The notes: generated from the letters alone by a model not told the origin. Shown: positions 6,931 to 16,552, counted from the first letter of the stretch. The stretch: DNA of 64,000 nucleotides from Actinocatenispora rupis (GCF_016861975.1 NZ_BOMB01000043.1:25086-89085), one strand, 5' to 3'. Made by a program: numbers and translations.

Positions 6931-9537
6931 TCACAGCGCCGGTATGTCCACCGTGGACAGTGCCATCAGGTCGTCCGGCGACGGGGCGGACATCTCCGCC
7001 ACGCGCTGCGCCTGCCGCTCCGTCATCTCCTGGAACACCTGCCGCGCCGCCCGCCCGTTCCCGAACCGCGCATCCCTTGGTACCAGGGCGAAGTAGCCGG
7101 CGAGCGCGTCCCGCAGGGCGCCGTCCACCGTGTACTGGTGCCGGCGTGCCTGGTCGGCGACGATCTCGACCAGTTCGTCGGCGGTGTAGTCGTCGAACGC
7201 CAGCGTGCGGGTGAACCGCGACGCGAGGCCGGGGTTGGCGGCGACGAACCGGCCCATCTGGTCCGGGTAGCCGGCGACGATCACGACGACCTCGTCCCGG
7301 TGGTCCTCCATCAGCTTCACCAGCGCGGCGATGGCCTCCTGGCCGAAGTCCCCGGCCTGCCCGTCCGGTACCAGCGCGTACGCCTCGTCGACGAACAGCA
7401 CGCCACCCAGCGCGCGCCGGAACACGGCGGTGGTCTTCGGCGCGGTGTGCCCCACGTACTCGCCGATCAGGTCGCCGCGGTCCGCCTCGACGAGGTGGCC
7501 GGACGGGAGCAGGCCGAGTGCGGCGAGGATCCGGCCGTACAGCCGGGCGACGGTCGTCTTGCCGGTGCCCGGGTTCCCGGCGAACACCAGGTGCCGGGAC
7601 AGCGGCGGCGGGTGCAGCCCCGCCCGCTCCCGCTGCCTTACCAGCCTCATCACGTTCACCAGCCGGGACACGTCCTGTTTGACCCGCACCAGGCCGATCA
7701 GCTCGGTGAGTTCGGCGAGCACCGTGTCGAGGTCCTCGGCGTCGTGCGCCGGCGTACCGGCGGGTTCGACGGCGGCGGTTCCGGAGAGCACGGCGCGGCG
7801 GGCCAGGGCCCGCTCCGGCAGGTCGTCGGCGGCCACGCCGCTCGACCGGCAGTCGGTGAACGTGGCGCCCGCGGTGTCGGCCAGTACCACGCCGCGGTCG
7901 GTGTCGTGCAGATGCAGCCGGTGGAACGCGGTGTCGGCGCCGTCGGCGACGTACAGGGCGGGGTAGCCGGCGGCGGACACGGCGCAGTCGTCGAACCGGC
8001 CGTGGGCGCGTTCGGCCAGGTACACGCCGTTCCGGCCGCTGCCGGCCACGGTCGTGCCGAGCACGGTCGGCGTGCCCTCCGCGCCGACGGCGATGCCGGT
8101 ACCGCCGGTGTCGGTGACCGAGCAGCCGTCCAGCAGCGCGGCGGCCCCGGCACCGAGGCGTACGCCGACGTCGGCGCTGGCGCGGACACCGCAGCGCAGC
8201 AACGCGACCGCGGCACCGTCCGCGACGTGTACGCCCGTCTGCCGGGACTCCGCGACCGTGCTGTCCGCGACCAGCGGCCGGTGCCGGCTGTCCACGGAGA
8301 CGCCGACGCCGCAGCCGGTCACCGTGCAACGGCGCGCGGTCAGGTCGCCCCGGTCGGCGATCCCGAAACCGGTCATCGCCGCGGCGGTCACCCGCACGTC
8401 CGCCGCGTCGCACAGTCCCAGCTCGACCACCCGCATCCCGTACTCCGGGGTGTCGCGCAGCAGGCCGCGGCGCACGGTGAGGTGCGCGCGACCGCCGACG
8501 TGCACCGCGCTGAACCCGGTGCCCGAAACGTCCACATCGGACAGTCGTACGGTGGCGTCGTCGCGGGCGAGGACACCGTTGGCCGCCGCGCCGTCGACGC
8601 TCAGCCGGTCCGCCGTCAGGTGCGCCCCGTCACGCACCACCACGGCGGAGCTGCCGGCCGTACCGACCGCGCACGACTCCATCCGCAGCCGCGCGCGATC
8701 CGTTGCCAGGACGCCGATCCCGCCCGGTTCCGCCACCCGGACCGAGCGCAGCGTGGCCGTCGCCGCACCGGAAGCGGCGACCCCGCATCCGGCCGGGCGT
8801 ACCAGCGCGCACCGGTCGAGCAGCGTGCCACCGGTCCCGGCCGCGGCGGCGTCGTCCGGGCCGGCGAGGCGGACCGCGTCGGCCCCCGCGTCGGCGAACC
8901 ACCCACCGCGTACGGTCGGCGCCGCCCGGTCGTGCACCGCGAACCCGGCGCCCGCCGGGCGGATCACCCGGCAGTCCTCGAACAGGCCGGCGGCGGCGTC
9001 GGACACCACGATCCCGGCACCGCCGGCCCGCGACACCGCGCAGGCACGTACCTGCGGGGCGGCGTCGCCCGACACCGCGATCCCGCCGCCCGGCGCGTCC
9101 TCGACCGTGCAGTCGACCAGGGTGGCGCGGCTCGCGTCGGCCAGGACGATCCCGGCGCCGATCACGCGGCAGTCCCGCAGCGTCGGCGCGGCGTCGCCGG
9201 AAACCGTGACGGCACCGTGGATCTCGGCGCCGTGCAGCGTCGGCGTGCCGCGGTCCACGACCACGGCCGTACCGCCACCGGCGGCCAGCACCGTGATCCC
9301 GCGTACGGTCGCGGCGGCGGTGACACGCAACGCCGGCCCCTCGGGCGACACGAGCCGGGTGGTACCGGGTCCGTCCTCGGCGACCAGCGTCACCGGACGG
9401 TCCAGTACCAGCCGCTCCACGTACTCGCCGGGGTGAACCGAGACGGTCGCGCCCGGTGCGGCGGCACGGATCGCGGCGCCGATCGTGCGGTGGCCGCCCC
9501 AGCCTCGCGGCGACACCCGCAGCAGGCCGGGCCTCAC
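6931..9537 (-). CDS. Right-handed beta-helix repeat domain fused to an EccA/CbbX-type AAA+ ATPase
   Basis: The product is 868 aa. Residues about 10-600 are a long run of degenerate 20-24-residue repeats rich in Val, Ala, Gly and Thr with xxVxxAGxxGVxV spacing, as in pectate-lyase-like parallel beta-helices. A CbbX-type AAA+ domain follows, with Walker A GNPGTGKT (654-661) and Walker B VLFVDEA near 712. EccA ATPases of ESX systems normally carry a TPR-type N-terminus; here a beta-helix replaces it. The GTG start at 9537 overlaps the upstream TGA (GTGA), so translation is coupled. The protein is probably cytosolic and may act as a chaperone or unfoldase for ESX substrates. The beta-helix partner is unknown. 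Confidence 0.88.
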   Translation of the reverse strand: MRPGLLRVSPRGWGGHRTIGAAIRAAAPGATVSVHPGEYVERLVLDRPVTLVAEDGPGTTRLVSPEGPALRVTAAATVRGITVLAAGGGTAVVVDRGTPTLHGAEIHGAVTVSGDAAPTLRDCRVIGAGIVLADASRATLVDCTVEDAPGGGIAVSGDAAPQVRACAVSRAGGAGIVVSDAAAGLFEDCRVIRPAGAGFAVHDRAAPTVRGGWFADAGADAVRLAGPDDAAAAGTGGTLLDRCALVRPAGCGVAASGAATATLRSVRVAEPGGIGVLATDRARLRMESCAVGTAGSSAVVVRDGAHLTADRLSVDGAAANGVLARDDATVRLSDVDVSGTGFSAVHVGGRAHLTVRRGLLRDTPEYGMRVVELGLCDAADVRVTAAAMTGFGIADRGDLTARRCTVTGCGVGVSVDSRHRPLVADSTVAESRQTGVHVADGAAVALLRCGVRASADVGVRLGAGAAALLDGCSVTDTGGTGIAVGAEGTPTVLGTTVAGSGRNGVYLAERAHGRFDDCAVSAAGYPALYVADGADTAFHRLHLHDTDRGVVLADTAGATFTDCRSSGVAADDLPERALARRAVLSGTAAVEPAGTPAHDAEDLDTVLAELTELIGLVRVKQDVSRLVNVMRLVRQRERAGLHPPPLSRHLVFAGNPGTGKTTVARLYGRILAALGLLPSGHLVEADRGDLIGEYVGHTAPKTTAVFRRALGGVLFVDEAYALVPDGQAGDFGQEAIAALVKLMEDHRDEVVVIVAGYPDQMGRFVAANPGLASRFTRTLAFDDYTADELVEIVADQARRHQYTVDGALRDALAGYFALVPRDARFGNGRAARQVFQEMTERQAQRVAEMSAPSPDDLMALSTVDIPAL

Positions 9538-10691
9538 TGACCGCAGGTCACCCGCGCCGCCGACGCGGCCAGGTGCGCGTAGGTGTGGGCGTGGTCGTTG
9601 TAGTCGATACCGCGGTTGAGCAGCCGGATGCCGATCACGCCGGTCGACACCCGGTAGCTGCCGGCGACCTGCCAGCTGCCCTCGTTGTGCACCTGGTCCA
9701 CGTCGACCTGCTGGAGCGTCGGGCTGTCGGGGGTGGTGCCCGCCTGGATCCGGTAATGCGCGCGGGCGCTCGCCACGTCCCGCCACCGGCTCGACGTCGG
9801 CACGTACATCTCGACGCGGCAGCTGCGCGCGCCGGCCGGCACCCGGAACCCCCACACCACGTACGCCGTGGGGTCGTCCTTCTCGGCGTCGCCGGACATC
9901 GGCACGTCGGTGAACGACCCGGGGCACCCGGCGCCGGTCCAGCCACCGGACCCGACCGTGTACCACCCGCTCTCGCCGTCGCTGTACCGCCCGTGCTCGG
10001 TGTACGTGGCGCCGTCGCTCGCGCAGCCCGGCGCGGCCACCGCCTGGTACTCCCCCGGGTGGCGGCTGGCGTCCTTCGTCCGCGCCGTCGGGTGCGCCGA
10101 CGATCGCGTCGCCGGCTGCGCCGCCCCCTCCCCGCCGGTACGTGCCGGTGGGGCGCCCCGGGTCCGCGACGGTGCCGCACTCGGCGCGCCGCTCGTAGGG
10201 CGCGCCGTCTGCTGGTCCGCCGCGGTCGTGGGGCGGGACCTCGGGCGCGACAGCAGCGCACCGCTCACCACGACCACCGCCAGCGCCAGCACCACGACCA
10301 GCGCGCCGACGGCCACCTTCGCGCCGGCCCGACCGCCCTGCTCGCGCCCCACGGTGCGGACGAACGCGCCGACGAACCCGGCCCGCGCCCCCGTACCGCC
10401 GGGCTCGCCGTCCGGCCCGCCCGCCGGGCCACCGTCCACATCGGACGGAGTACGTGCCGGGCCGCCCTCGGCACCGGGATCCGGCCCCGCGCCAACCGGC
10501 CTCGACCGCGCGGCGTCCGGCACCGTCCCGGGCGGTGCCGCGTCGGGATCCGTTGGCGTGTCGGGTGATCGTGGGGTCACGGGTCGGGCGGCGGTCGGCT
10601 CGTCGCCGGCGTCGGGCAGGGTCGGCCAGCCGTCACCGGACCGCGCCGAGGAGGCGCCACCGCCGGACGTCGGTCGGGTGGCATCGGGCAT
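9534..10691 (-). CDS. Single-pass membrane protein with disordered N-terminus and extracytoplasmic C-terminal domain
   Basis: The 385-aa protein starts at ATG 10691, six bases after AGGAGGA. Residues 1-120 are Pro/Gly/Asp-rich and probably disordered in the cytoplasm. One strong membrane helix lies at about 125-146. A Ser/Thr/Ala linker to about 215 leads into a folded C-terminal domain (about 220-385) with three or four Cys and many aromatic residues, which may be carbohydrate-binding-like. It is the middle gene of a three-gene operon with the YbaB-like and beta-helix/AAA+ genes, so it may be an ESX accessory envelope protein. I do not recognise the C-terminal family. Confidence 0.8.
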   Translation of the reverse strand: MPDATRPTSGGGASSARSGDGWPTLPDAGDEPTAARPVTPRSPDTPTDPDAAPPGTVPDAARSRPVGAGPDPGAEGGPARTPSDVDGGPAGGPDGEPGGTGARAGFVGAFVRTVGREQGGRAGAKVAVGALVVVLALAVVVVSGALLSRPRSRPTTAADQQTARPTSGAPSAAPSRTRGAPPARTGGEGAAQPATRSSAHPTARTKDASRHPGEYQAVAAPGCASDGATYTEHGRYSDGESGWYTVGSGGWTGAGCPGSFTDVPMSGDAEKDDPTAYVVWGFRVPAGARSCRVEMYVPTSSRWRDVASARAHYRIQAGTTPDSPTLQQVDVDQVHNEGSWQVAGSYRVSTGVIGIRLLNRGIDYNDHAHTYAHLAASAARVTCGQ

Positions 10692-10726
10692 CGGACCGTC
10701 CTCCTGGGGTCGTACGGGAACGCTTC

Positions 10727-11053
10727 TCAGGTGTGGTCGGCGAGCAGGGCACGCATCTGCTCGGCCGCCGGTACGAGGCGCCGCTCCTGCGCGGCACCGG
10801 CCCGGTCCTCGGCGTCGCGTACCACCCGCAGGACCTGTGCGGCGAGCGCGCCGGCGTCCTGCTCCAGCGCGGCGGGTTCGATGACCAGGCCGACCAGCCG
10901 ACCCCGGCGTACGGTCGCCCGGACCGCGCCGTCCGGGGACGCGGACGTCAGTTCCGCGTCCTCGATCTCGGCCGTCGCATCGGCCAGGTCGTCGCGGATC
11001 CGGCCGATCCGGTCGGCGAGCGCCGCGAGGTCCGGCATCGGGTTCTGTGCCAC
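10727..11053 (-). CDS. YbaB/EbfC-like nucleoid-associated family protein
   Basis: The 108-aa protein begins at GTG 11053, preceded by GAGGGAGA. It has a helix at about 8-35, a short beta region (VRATVRRGRLVGLVIEP) and a C-terminal helix, the fold pattern of YbaB/EbfC proteins. Members of this family occur repeatedly next to ESX genes in actinomycetes. It is the first gene of the operon that ends with the AAA+ protein. A role in ESX regulation or assembly is inferred from context only. Confidence 0.72.
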   Translation of the reverse strand: MAQNPMPDLAALADRIGRIRDDLADATAEIEDAELTSASPDGAVRATVRRGRLVGLVIEPAALEQDAGALAAQVLRVVRDAEDRAGAAQERRLVPAAEQMRALLADHT

Positions 11054-11275
11054 ACCGTCTCCCTCGTCCTGGCCGCCGCCGGGGACCTCGTGATCGGGTG
11101 CGGCGCACCGACGGCCCCGCCAATCTCGGCGGTCCGCGCCGTCCTGTCTACCGGCCACGCCCGGCCCGCGGGAACGTTCCCGTTCGGGGACACCACGTAC
11201 CGGCAGAACCGGCAGAACCACTTCCGCCGGTGTCCTCGCCTGGCCTTACCCGGCGGTACGCCGTTGGCTGTGCGC

Positions 11276-11944
11276 ATGAGCGTCACCCAGCTCCCGTACG
11301 CGCGGCCGACCGCTGCCGGCCGTGTCCTGCCGTCAGTCGCCGTGATCTGTCGCAACCAGGTGGTCCGCGGCGGCCTCGAACGCCTCGTCGCCGACTCACC
11401 CGACGTCGCGTTCTGCTGCGCGGTCACCGAAGCCGCCGAGCTGACCGTGCGCCGGGCCCGCCCCGACCTGCTCCTACTCGACGCGTACCCGGTGCGGGGG
11501 GCGGTGGGCGACCCGCTGCCGGCGGTACCGGTGGGTGGTCGGGCCCTGGTGCTGTGCCCGCCGGACACGCGCGTGGACCTGGCGGCGGGACTGCGCGCCG
11601 GGGTCCACGCGTACCTGACGCGGGACGCGGAGGCCGACGAGATGCTGACCGCGCTGCGGATCGTCGCCGCCGGCGGCGCGTACGTGTGCGCGGAGCTGGC
11701 GCCGTCCCTGCGCACCCCGACGGAACCGGTGACGGAACGGCGCCCACGGCTGGCGAGCCGGGAGATCGAGACGCTGCGCTGGGTCGCGCAGGGCTACACG
11801 CACGGGCAGATCGGCCGCCGGATGGGCCTCACCGAGGCCACCGTCAACACGTACGTGAAGCGGATCCGCAGCAAGCTCAACGCGGGCAACAAGGCCGAAC
11901 TGACCCGCCGTGCCATCGAACTCGGCTACGTCCTATCGAGCTAG
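11276..11944 (+). CDS. NarL/LuxR-type response regulator with atypical receiver
   Basis: The 222-aa product has an N-terminal receiver-like domain (about 20-140) and a C-terminal LuxR helix-turn-helix (about 158-218, with the hallmark ASREIETLRWVAQG and TVNTYVKRIRSKL). The receiver keeps one Asp after a hydrophobic strand (LLLLD, near 65) but lacks the usual acidic pair at the start, so phosphorylation is doubtful. The ATG is preceded by an in-frame GTG six bases upstream, and either could be used. No histidine kinase is adjacent. It is divergent from the ESX-linked operon and may control it. Confidence 0.85.
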   Translation: MSVTQLPYARPTAAGRVLPSVAVICRNQVVRGGLERLVADSPDVAFCCAVTEAAELTVRRARPDLLLLDAYPVRGAVGDPLPAVPVGGRALVLCPPDTRVDLAAGLRAGVHAYLTRDAEADEMLTALRIVAAGGAYVCAELAPSLRTPTEPVTERRPRLASREIETLRWVAQGYTHGQIGRRMGLTEATVNTYVKRIRSKLNAGNKAELTRRAIELGYVLSS

Positions 11945-11948
11945 CAGG

Positions 11949-11986
11949 GTCGGTCGCCGCCGGCGGCACACCCGGCGGCGACCGAC
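11949..11986. terminator. Strong GC hairpin after the LuxR-type gene
   Basis: Arms 11949-11963 and 11972-11986 (GTCGGTCGCCGCCGG and its complement) match over 15 bp around an 8-nt loop, starting 5 bp after the stop codon. Confidence 0.8.
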
Positions 11987-12134
11987 ACGCCGGATCAGGC
12001 CGATCCGGTGCAACCACCACGGATGGTGCGGCGGAGCCAGGCAGGGCCAACGCCCGCCGACGCCTCCCGCGGTGCGCCCGCACAGCACGGGTCGGGGAAG
12101 CGCGGCGAGGTGGTCGCCGTGTGACGCGGGCCGG

Positions 12135-12791
12135 TCAGAACGGGGCGGTGGAGTCCCCGGCGAGCAGTTGCTGCGGCACCTGGGTGAACGCGTAGCCGCC
12201 GTCGGCCGGCGCGAACACCCAGACCATGTCGTACCGGTCGTCGGGCCACGAGGACGGTGGCGCCGGCGTGACCGTACCGAGGGCGGCGGCGATGGCCGGG
12301 ATCTCCTCGTGCTGCCACGACACCAGGACCGCGCCGCTCAGCGTGGTCAGCTCGGCCGCCAGGTCCTTCTCGTCACCCTTCGCGTACGTGGTGGTCAGGG
12401 TCAGGCCCGTCCGTTCGGCCAGCGGCGTGACCGTCTGGCTGGGCCGCAGCGCGGAGTCCTTGCCCGGCTGGGCGGCGTAGATCGCGGTCGGCCGCAGCAG
12501 ACCCGGCCGTACGTCGGTGCCGGTGGGCGCGAACAGCTCGGCCAGCGCGCCAGCCCGCAGCCATCCCCGTACGGTCAGCGCGCTGTCGTCGCTGTTCCCG
12601 TTCGGCAGGACGCCGTGCGGCGCGCCGGAGTCCGGCGGCTTCTCCGCGTGCCGGATGACCATGATGGTGGCGCCCGCCGCGGTGGCCTGCGCGGGTGCCG
12701 CCGCCGGGCCGGCCACGCCGAGCGTTCCGGCTGCCGCACCGGTCAGCGCGACCCGCAGGACGTCTCGTCGGGTGGGTCGTCCCGATGTCAT
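12135..12791 (-). CDS. Tat-exported histidine phosphatase superfamily protein
   Basis: This is a 218-aa protein. A Tat signal with RRDVLR occurs at residues 8-13, followed by an Ala-rich hydrophobic stretch to about 38. The catalytic strand reads IMVIRHAEKP, the RHG-type motif with Ala in place of Gly. A second conserved His appears in SWQHEE near 165. The ATG at 12791 follows GGAGGTGA. Family members are phosphomonoesterases or mutases; the RHA variant and export suggest a secreted phosphatase of unknown substrate. It stands alone, divergent from the MFS gene. Confidence 0.82.
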   Translation of the reverse strand: MTSGRPTRRDVLRVALTGAAAGTLGVAGPAAAPAQATAAGATIMVIRHAEKPPDSGAPHGVLPNGNSDDSALTVRGWLRAGALAELFAPTGTDVRPGLLRPTAIYAAQPGKDSALRPSQTVTPLAERTGLTLTTTYAKGDEKDLAAELTTLSGAVLVSWQHEEIPAIAAALGTVTPAPPSSWPDDRYDMVWVFAPADGGYAFTQVPQQLLAGDSTAPF

Positions 12792-12905
12792 CGCGTCACC
12801 TCCGTATCGACGGATCACCACCTTATGTCGTATTCGCCCGGCCCGGGGGGCGGCACCGGCCGGCCCGCACCGCCGCCGGCCCGGGGCATCGGTGAGGATC
12901 ACCGC

Positions 12906-14117
12906 ATGGTCGAGGCGCTCACGCGGTACCGCTCGGTGGTGCGGCATCCGACGCTGCGGCGGCTGCTGCCCGGCGTACTGGTGTCGGCGCTCGGCGACGG
13001 GATGAGCATCGTCGCGATCGCCTGGCTGGCCGTACAGCTCGCGCCGGTGGCGCAGCGCGGCGTGTGGACGGGGCTGGCGGTCGCGGCGTACGCGCTGCCC
13101 GGCACCCTCGGCGCCGCCGTACTCGGCCCGCTGGTGCGCAACCTCGGTGCCGCCCGCCTCGTCGCCGCCGACGCCGTACTGCGGGCCGCGCTGCTGGGCG
13201 CCGTCCCCGTCCTGTACGCGGTCGGGCACCTCTCCCCCGCCGGCTACGTCGCGCTGCTCGCCGGCTCGTCGCTGCTGCACGCGTGGGGCGGGGCCGGGAC
13301 GTACACGCTGGTGGCCGAGGCGTTGCCGGAACGGGACCGGATCACCGGCAACGCGCTGCTGGCCACGTGCGCGCAGGCCGCGACGATCGTCGGCCCGGCG
13401 CTGGCCGGCGGACTCACCGCACTGGCCGGCCCAGCGGCGGTGATCGGCGTCGACGCGCTGAGCTTCGCCGTCCTCGCCGCCACCTGCCTGTGGCTCGCCC
13501 GTACGCTGCCCAGCCCGGTCCGGCAGCCCGAACGTACCGGCGCGCTGCGGACGATCCTCGCCCGCCCGTCGCTGCTCGCCCTGATCGCCGTCACCTGCCT
13601 CTTCTACGTCCTGTACGGCCCGGTCGAGGTCGCGCTCCCGGTGCACGTCGCCGACGAGCTGCACGCCTCGGCCTCCGTACTCGGGCTGTACTTCGTGGTG
13701 TTCGGGGCGGGCGCGGCCGTCGGCGGGCTGTGCGCCGGGCTGCTCCAGAACCGTCCACTGTGGCTGGTGATCGGCGCGGTCGTGACGGGCTGGGGTCTCG
13801 CGCTGCTGCCCAGCGGGCTGACCGACGCGCTCGTACCGGGGCTGGTCGGGTTCGGTGTCGGCGGCGTCGTCTACGGGCCGTTCTCCGCGCTGAGCAACGG
13901 ACTCATGCAGCAGACGAGCCCGCCCGGATCCCTCAGCCGGGTACTCGCGGTCCGCAACGCGCTCGTCGTACCGTCGGCGTCGCTCGGCACCGCGCTCGGC
14001 GGGCCGCTGGTCGGCGCGGTCGGCGGCCGGCAGACGCTGCTGGCGTCGTCGGTCGCCACGATCGCGCTGGGTGTCGCGCTGCTCGCCGCGGCCCTGCTGC
14101 GCCGCCGTACCGGCTGA
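12906..14117 (+). CDS. Major facilitator superfamily transporter
   Basis: The 403-aa protein has about 12 hydrophobic segments and an N-terminal half typical of macrolide/enterobactin-type exporters (LRRLLPGVLVSALGDGM at the start). A GxLxxGLLQ-like loop lies mid-protein. The ATG at 12906 has only a weak GTGAGGAT ribosome site. The substrate cannot be read from the sequence. The stop lies 4 bp from the stop of the convergent DoxX gene, with no room for a separate terminator. Confidence 0.88.
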   Translation: MVEALTRYRSVVRHPTLRRLLPGVLVSALGDGMSIVAIAWLAVQLAPVAQRGVWTGLAVAAYALPGTLGAAVLGPLVRNLGAARLVAADAVLRAALLGAVPVLYAVGHLSPAGYVALLAGSSLLHAWGGAGTYTLVAEALPERDRITGNALLATCAQAATIVGPALAGGLTALAGPAAVIGVDALSFAVLAATCLWLARTLPSPVRQPERTGALRTILARPSLLALIAVTCLFYVLYGPVEVALPVHVADELHASASVLGLYFVVFGAGAAVGGLCAGLLQNRPLWLVIGAVVTGWGLALLPSGLTDALVPGLVGFGVGGVVYGPFSALSNGLMQQTSPPGSLSRVLAVRNALVVPSASLGTALGGPLVGAVGGRQTLLASSVATIALGVALLAAALLRRRTG

Positions 14118-14121
14118 TGCG

Positions 14122-14472
14122 TCACTGCGCGAGCGCGCCGACCAGTGCGGCGCAGGCGAGGGCCAGGAACCCCGCAGGGAAGCCGATCGAGCGCAGTACG
14201 CGGGCGCGCAGGTGCGCCACGACGGCGCCGACGAAGAACAGGACGAGGCCGACGGCCGCCGCGACACCGAGCGGCCGCACGCCCAGCAGGCCGGTCACCA
14301 GGCCCGCCGCGCCGGCGATCTTCGCAAGCCCCAACCAGATCAGCCACGTCGGCGGTACGCCCACCGCCGCGCAGTTGCCGAGGACGAAACGGGCGCGCGC
14401 CAGGTCGGCGACGCCGACGGCGGCGTTCGCCACGACCGCGACGAACGTGACGGCCAGGTACGCGATGGTCAT
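14122..14472 (-). CDS. DoxX-family membrane protein
   Basis: The 116-aa protein has four hydrophobic segments and the DoxX-like stretch WLIWLGLAKIAGAAGL. Its ATG at 14472 follows GGAGAGACC. DoxX-like proteins are small four-helix inner membrane proteins, often linked to thiosulfate or redox functions in other phyla; no such link is visible here. Confidence 0.82.
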   Translation of the reverse strand: MTIAYLAVTFVAVVANAAVGVADLARARFVLGNCAAVGVPPTWLIWLGLAKIAGAAGLVTGLLGVRPLGVAAAVGLVLFFVGAVVAHLRARVLRSIGFPAGFLALACAALVGALAQ

Positions 14473-14612
14473 GGTCTCTCCGTAGGACGTGTCGGTGTGC
14501 TCCTTCCCCTTGACGGCCGGGCGGGGCCGAAGGTGACCGCGCCGCGCCCGGTAGGTTGGCGCGGAGGTCCGCGCCGGCGTACGGCGTGGTGGGGTTCGGG
14601 ACGGGACGGCAC

Positions 14613-15347
14613 ATGGACGTGGACTCGTTCGGGGGCGGCGGCGACGGCCTGCCGCGGCTCGACGCGTACCCGGTGGCGGCGGACGCGCCGGCGCCGGCGG
14701 TGCTGGTGCTGCCCGGCGGCGGCTACCACACGCACGCGGCGCACGAGGCGGAACCGGTGGCGGAATGGCTCAACGGGTTGGGCATCGCCGCGTTCGTGCT
14801 GCGGTACCGGATGGCGCCGCACCGGTTCCCGGCGCCGTTGGAGGACGCGCTCGCCGCGCTGCGCCACATCCGGCAGAACGCTCCACAGTGGACGGTCGAT
14901 CCGGCGCGCGTCGGCGTACTCGGGTTCTCGGCCGGCGGACACCTCGCCGGCCTGCTCGCCACCGAACCCGGTACCCCGCCGGCGCTCGCCGTCCTCTGCT
15001 ACCCGGTGACGATGCTGTACGGGCCGACGCGGCACGAGGGGTCGGCCGGCAACCTGCTCGGCGCCGACGCCACCGACGAGCGGCGCCGCGCCCTGTCGAC
15101 GCCGCACCGGGTCGACGACCACACCCCGCCGACGTTCGTCTGGCACACCGCCGACGACCCGGTGGTACCGGTGCGCGGCTCGCTGTTGCTGGCCGGCGCG
15201 CTCGACGCGCACGGCGTGCCCTTCGAACTGCACGTGTACCCGCACGGCCGGCACGGGCTGGGGCTGACCGGCGACTGGCTCGCCGCGTGCGCGACCTTCT
15301 TGCGTACCAACGGTTTCGGCCCGGCGGGGCTCACGTCGCCGGGGTGA
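14613..15347 (+). CDS. Alpha/beta hydrolase, BD-FAE/acetyl-xylan-esterase-like
   Basis: The 244-aa cytoplasmic enzyme has an oxyanion-hole stretch VLPGGGYHTH near 30, a nucleophile elbow GFSAGGH near 110, an acid in HTADDP near 180 and a catalytic His in PHGRHGLG near 215. This triad order fits small carbohydrate esterases. The ATG at 14613 is preferred; GTG codons 24-27 bases upstream are possible alternatives. It lies just before a LacI regulator and a hydrolase cluster, so deacylation of imported glycans is a fair inference. Confidence 0.85.
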   Translation: MDVDSFGGGGDGLPRLDAYPVAADAPAPAVLVLPGGGYHTHAAHEAEPVAEWLNGLGIAAFVLRYRMAPHRFPAPLEDALAALRHIRQNAPQWTVDPARVGVLGFSAGGHLAGLLATEPGTPPALAVLCYPVTMLYGPTRHEGSAGNLLGADATDERRRALSTPHRVDDHTPPTFVWHTADDPVVPVRGSLLLAGALDAHGVPFELHVYPHGRHGLGLTGDWLAACATFLRTNGFGPAGLTSPG

Positions 15348-15532
15348 CCGGGCCGGTCTCGTACGCGGCGGTCACGGGCTGGGCGGGGTCCCGGGCGTCG
15401 GGCGTGGTGCCCGGCCGGCCCGGCGTGCGTCGTGCCGGCCGACCCGCGCAGCCACCCCCGGGAGCTGGCGACCCGTACGGGCGGGCGGCGTCCGATACCG
15501 TGGCCGGCACCAGGAAACATCGGAGGAACGTG

Positions 15533-16543
15533 GTGGGTCTGCGACGCAAGCACGTGACGATCGCCGAGGTCGCCGCGCGCGCCGGGGTGAGCCCCACGAC
15601 CGTCTCGCACGTGCTGAGCGGCCGGCGGCACGTGGCCGAGGCGACCCGCGCCCAGGTGCTCGCCGTCGTCGAGGAGCTCCAGTACCGGCCGAACGAACTG
15701 GCCCGCAGCATGGTGACCCAACGGACGAGCACCATCGCCCTGATCATCCCGGACATCACGAACCCGTTCTACCCGGCCGTCGCCCGCGGCCTCCAGGACG
15801 TCCTCACCCCCGCCGGGTACTACGGGATCGTGTGCAACACCGACGGCGATCCGGCCATCGAACGGCGCACCGTGGAGCAGATGGTGCACCGCCGCGTCGA
15901 CGGCATCGGCTTCGCCGGGTACTACCAGCACCAGAGCACCGTGGCGCCGGCGCTCGCCGCGGGCATCCCGGTGGTGCTGTTCGGCAGCCGGGACGCCCGC
16001 CGCGGCATCGACGCGGTCACCGCGAACGACCTCGGCGGCGCCGAGAGCGCCACGCGCTACCTGCTCGACCGCGGGTACGAGCGGATCGGGTTCGTGACCG
16101 GGCCGGCCGGCGACGGGCCGCCCGCGCTGCGCGTCACCGGGTACCGCCGGGCGTTGCGTGCCGCGGGCCGCCGACCCGACCCGAAACTGGTGGTACGGGC
16201 GCCGTTCAGCCGGGACGGCGGCGCCGCGGGCATGGCTGAACTGCTCGCCCTGCCCCGACCGCCACGGGCCGTGCTGTGTACCAACGACGTCGTCGCGATC
16301 GGCGCGATGGACGAGGCGCGCCGGCGCGGGCTGCGGATCCCGGAGGACGTGGCGGTGGTCGGCTTCGACGACATCGACGCGGCGTCGCTGGCGTACCCGG
16401 CGCTGTCGACCGTGGCGGTACCGGCGCGGGAGGAGGGCCGGGCGTGCGGTCGGCTGCTGCTGCACCGGCTCACCGACGAGCCGCAGCAACCACCGCAGGC
16501 GGTCAGCTTCGACTGCACGCTCGTGCCCCGCGACTCCGCCTGA
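15533..16543 (+). CDS. LacI-family transcriptional regulator
   Basis: The 336-aa regulator has an N-terminal LacI helix-turn-helix (about 10-55, TIAEVAARAGVSPTTVSHVLSG) with hinge helix, then a periplasmic-binding-protein-like sensor domain with NPFYPAV and VGFDDID. GGAGGA lies 5 nt before the GTG at 15533; a second GTG three bases upstream is less well placed. It is separated from the downstream hydrolase operon by a bidirectional terminator. It is the nearest candidate to bind the central-CG palindrome on that operon's promoter. Confidence 0.93.
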   Translation: MGLRRKHVTIAEVAARAGVSPTTVSHVLSGRRHVAEATRAQVLAVVEELQYRPNELARSMVTQRTSTIALIIPDITNPFYPAVARGLQDVLTPAGYYGIVCNTDGDPAIERRTVEQMVHRRVDGIGFAGYYQHQSTVAPALAAGIPVVLFGSRDARRGIDAVTANDLGGAESATRYLLDRGYERIGFVTGPAGDGPPALRVTGYRRALRAAGRRPDPKLVVRAPFSRDGGAAGMAELLALPRPPRAVLCTNDVVAIGAMDEARRRGLRIPEDVAVVGFDDIDAASLAYPALSTVAVPAREEGRACGRLLLHRLTDEPQQPPQAVSFDCTLVPRDSA

Positions 16544-16552
16544 CCCGCGTAC

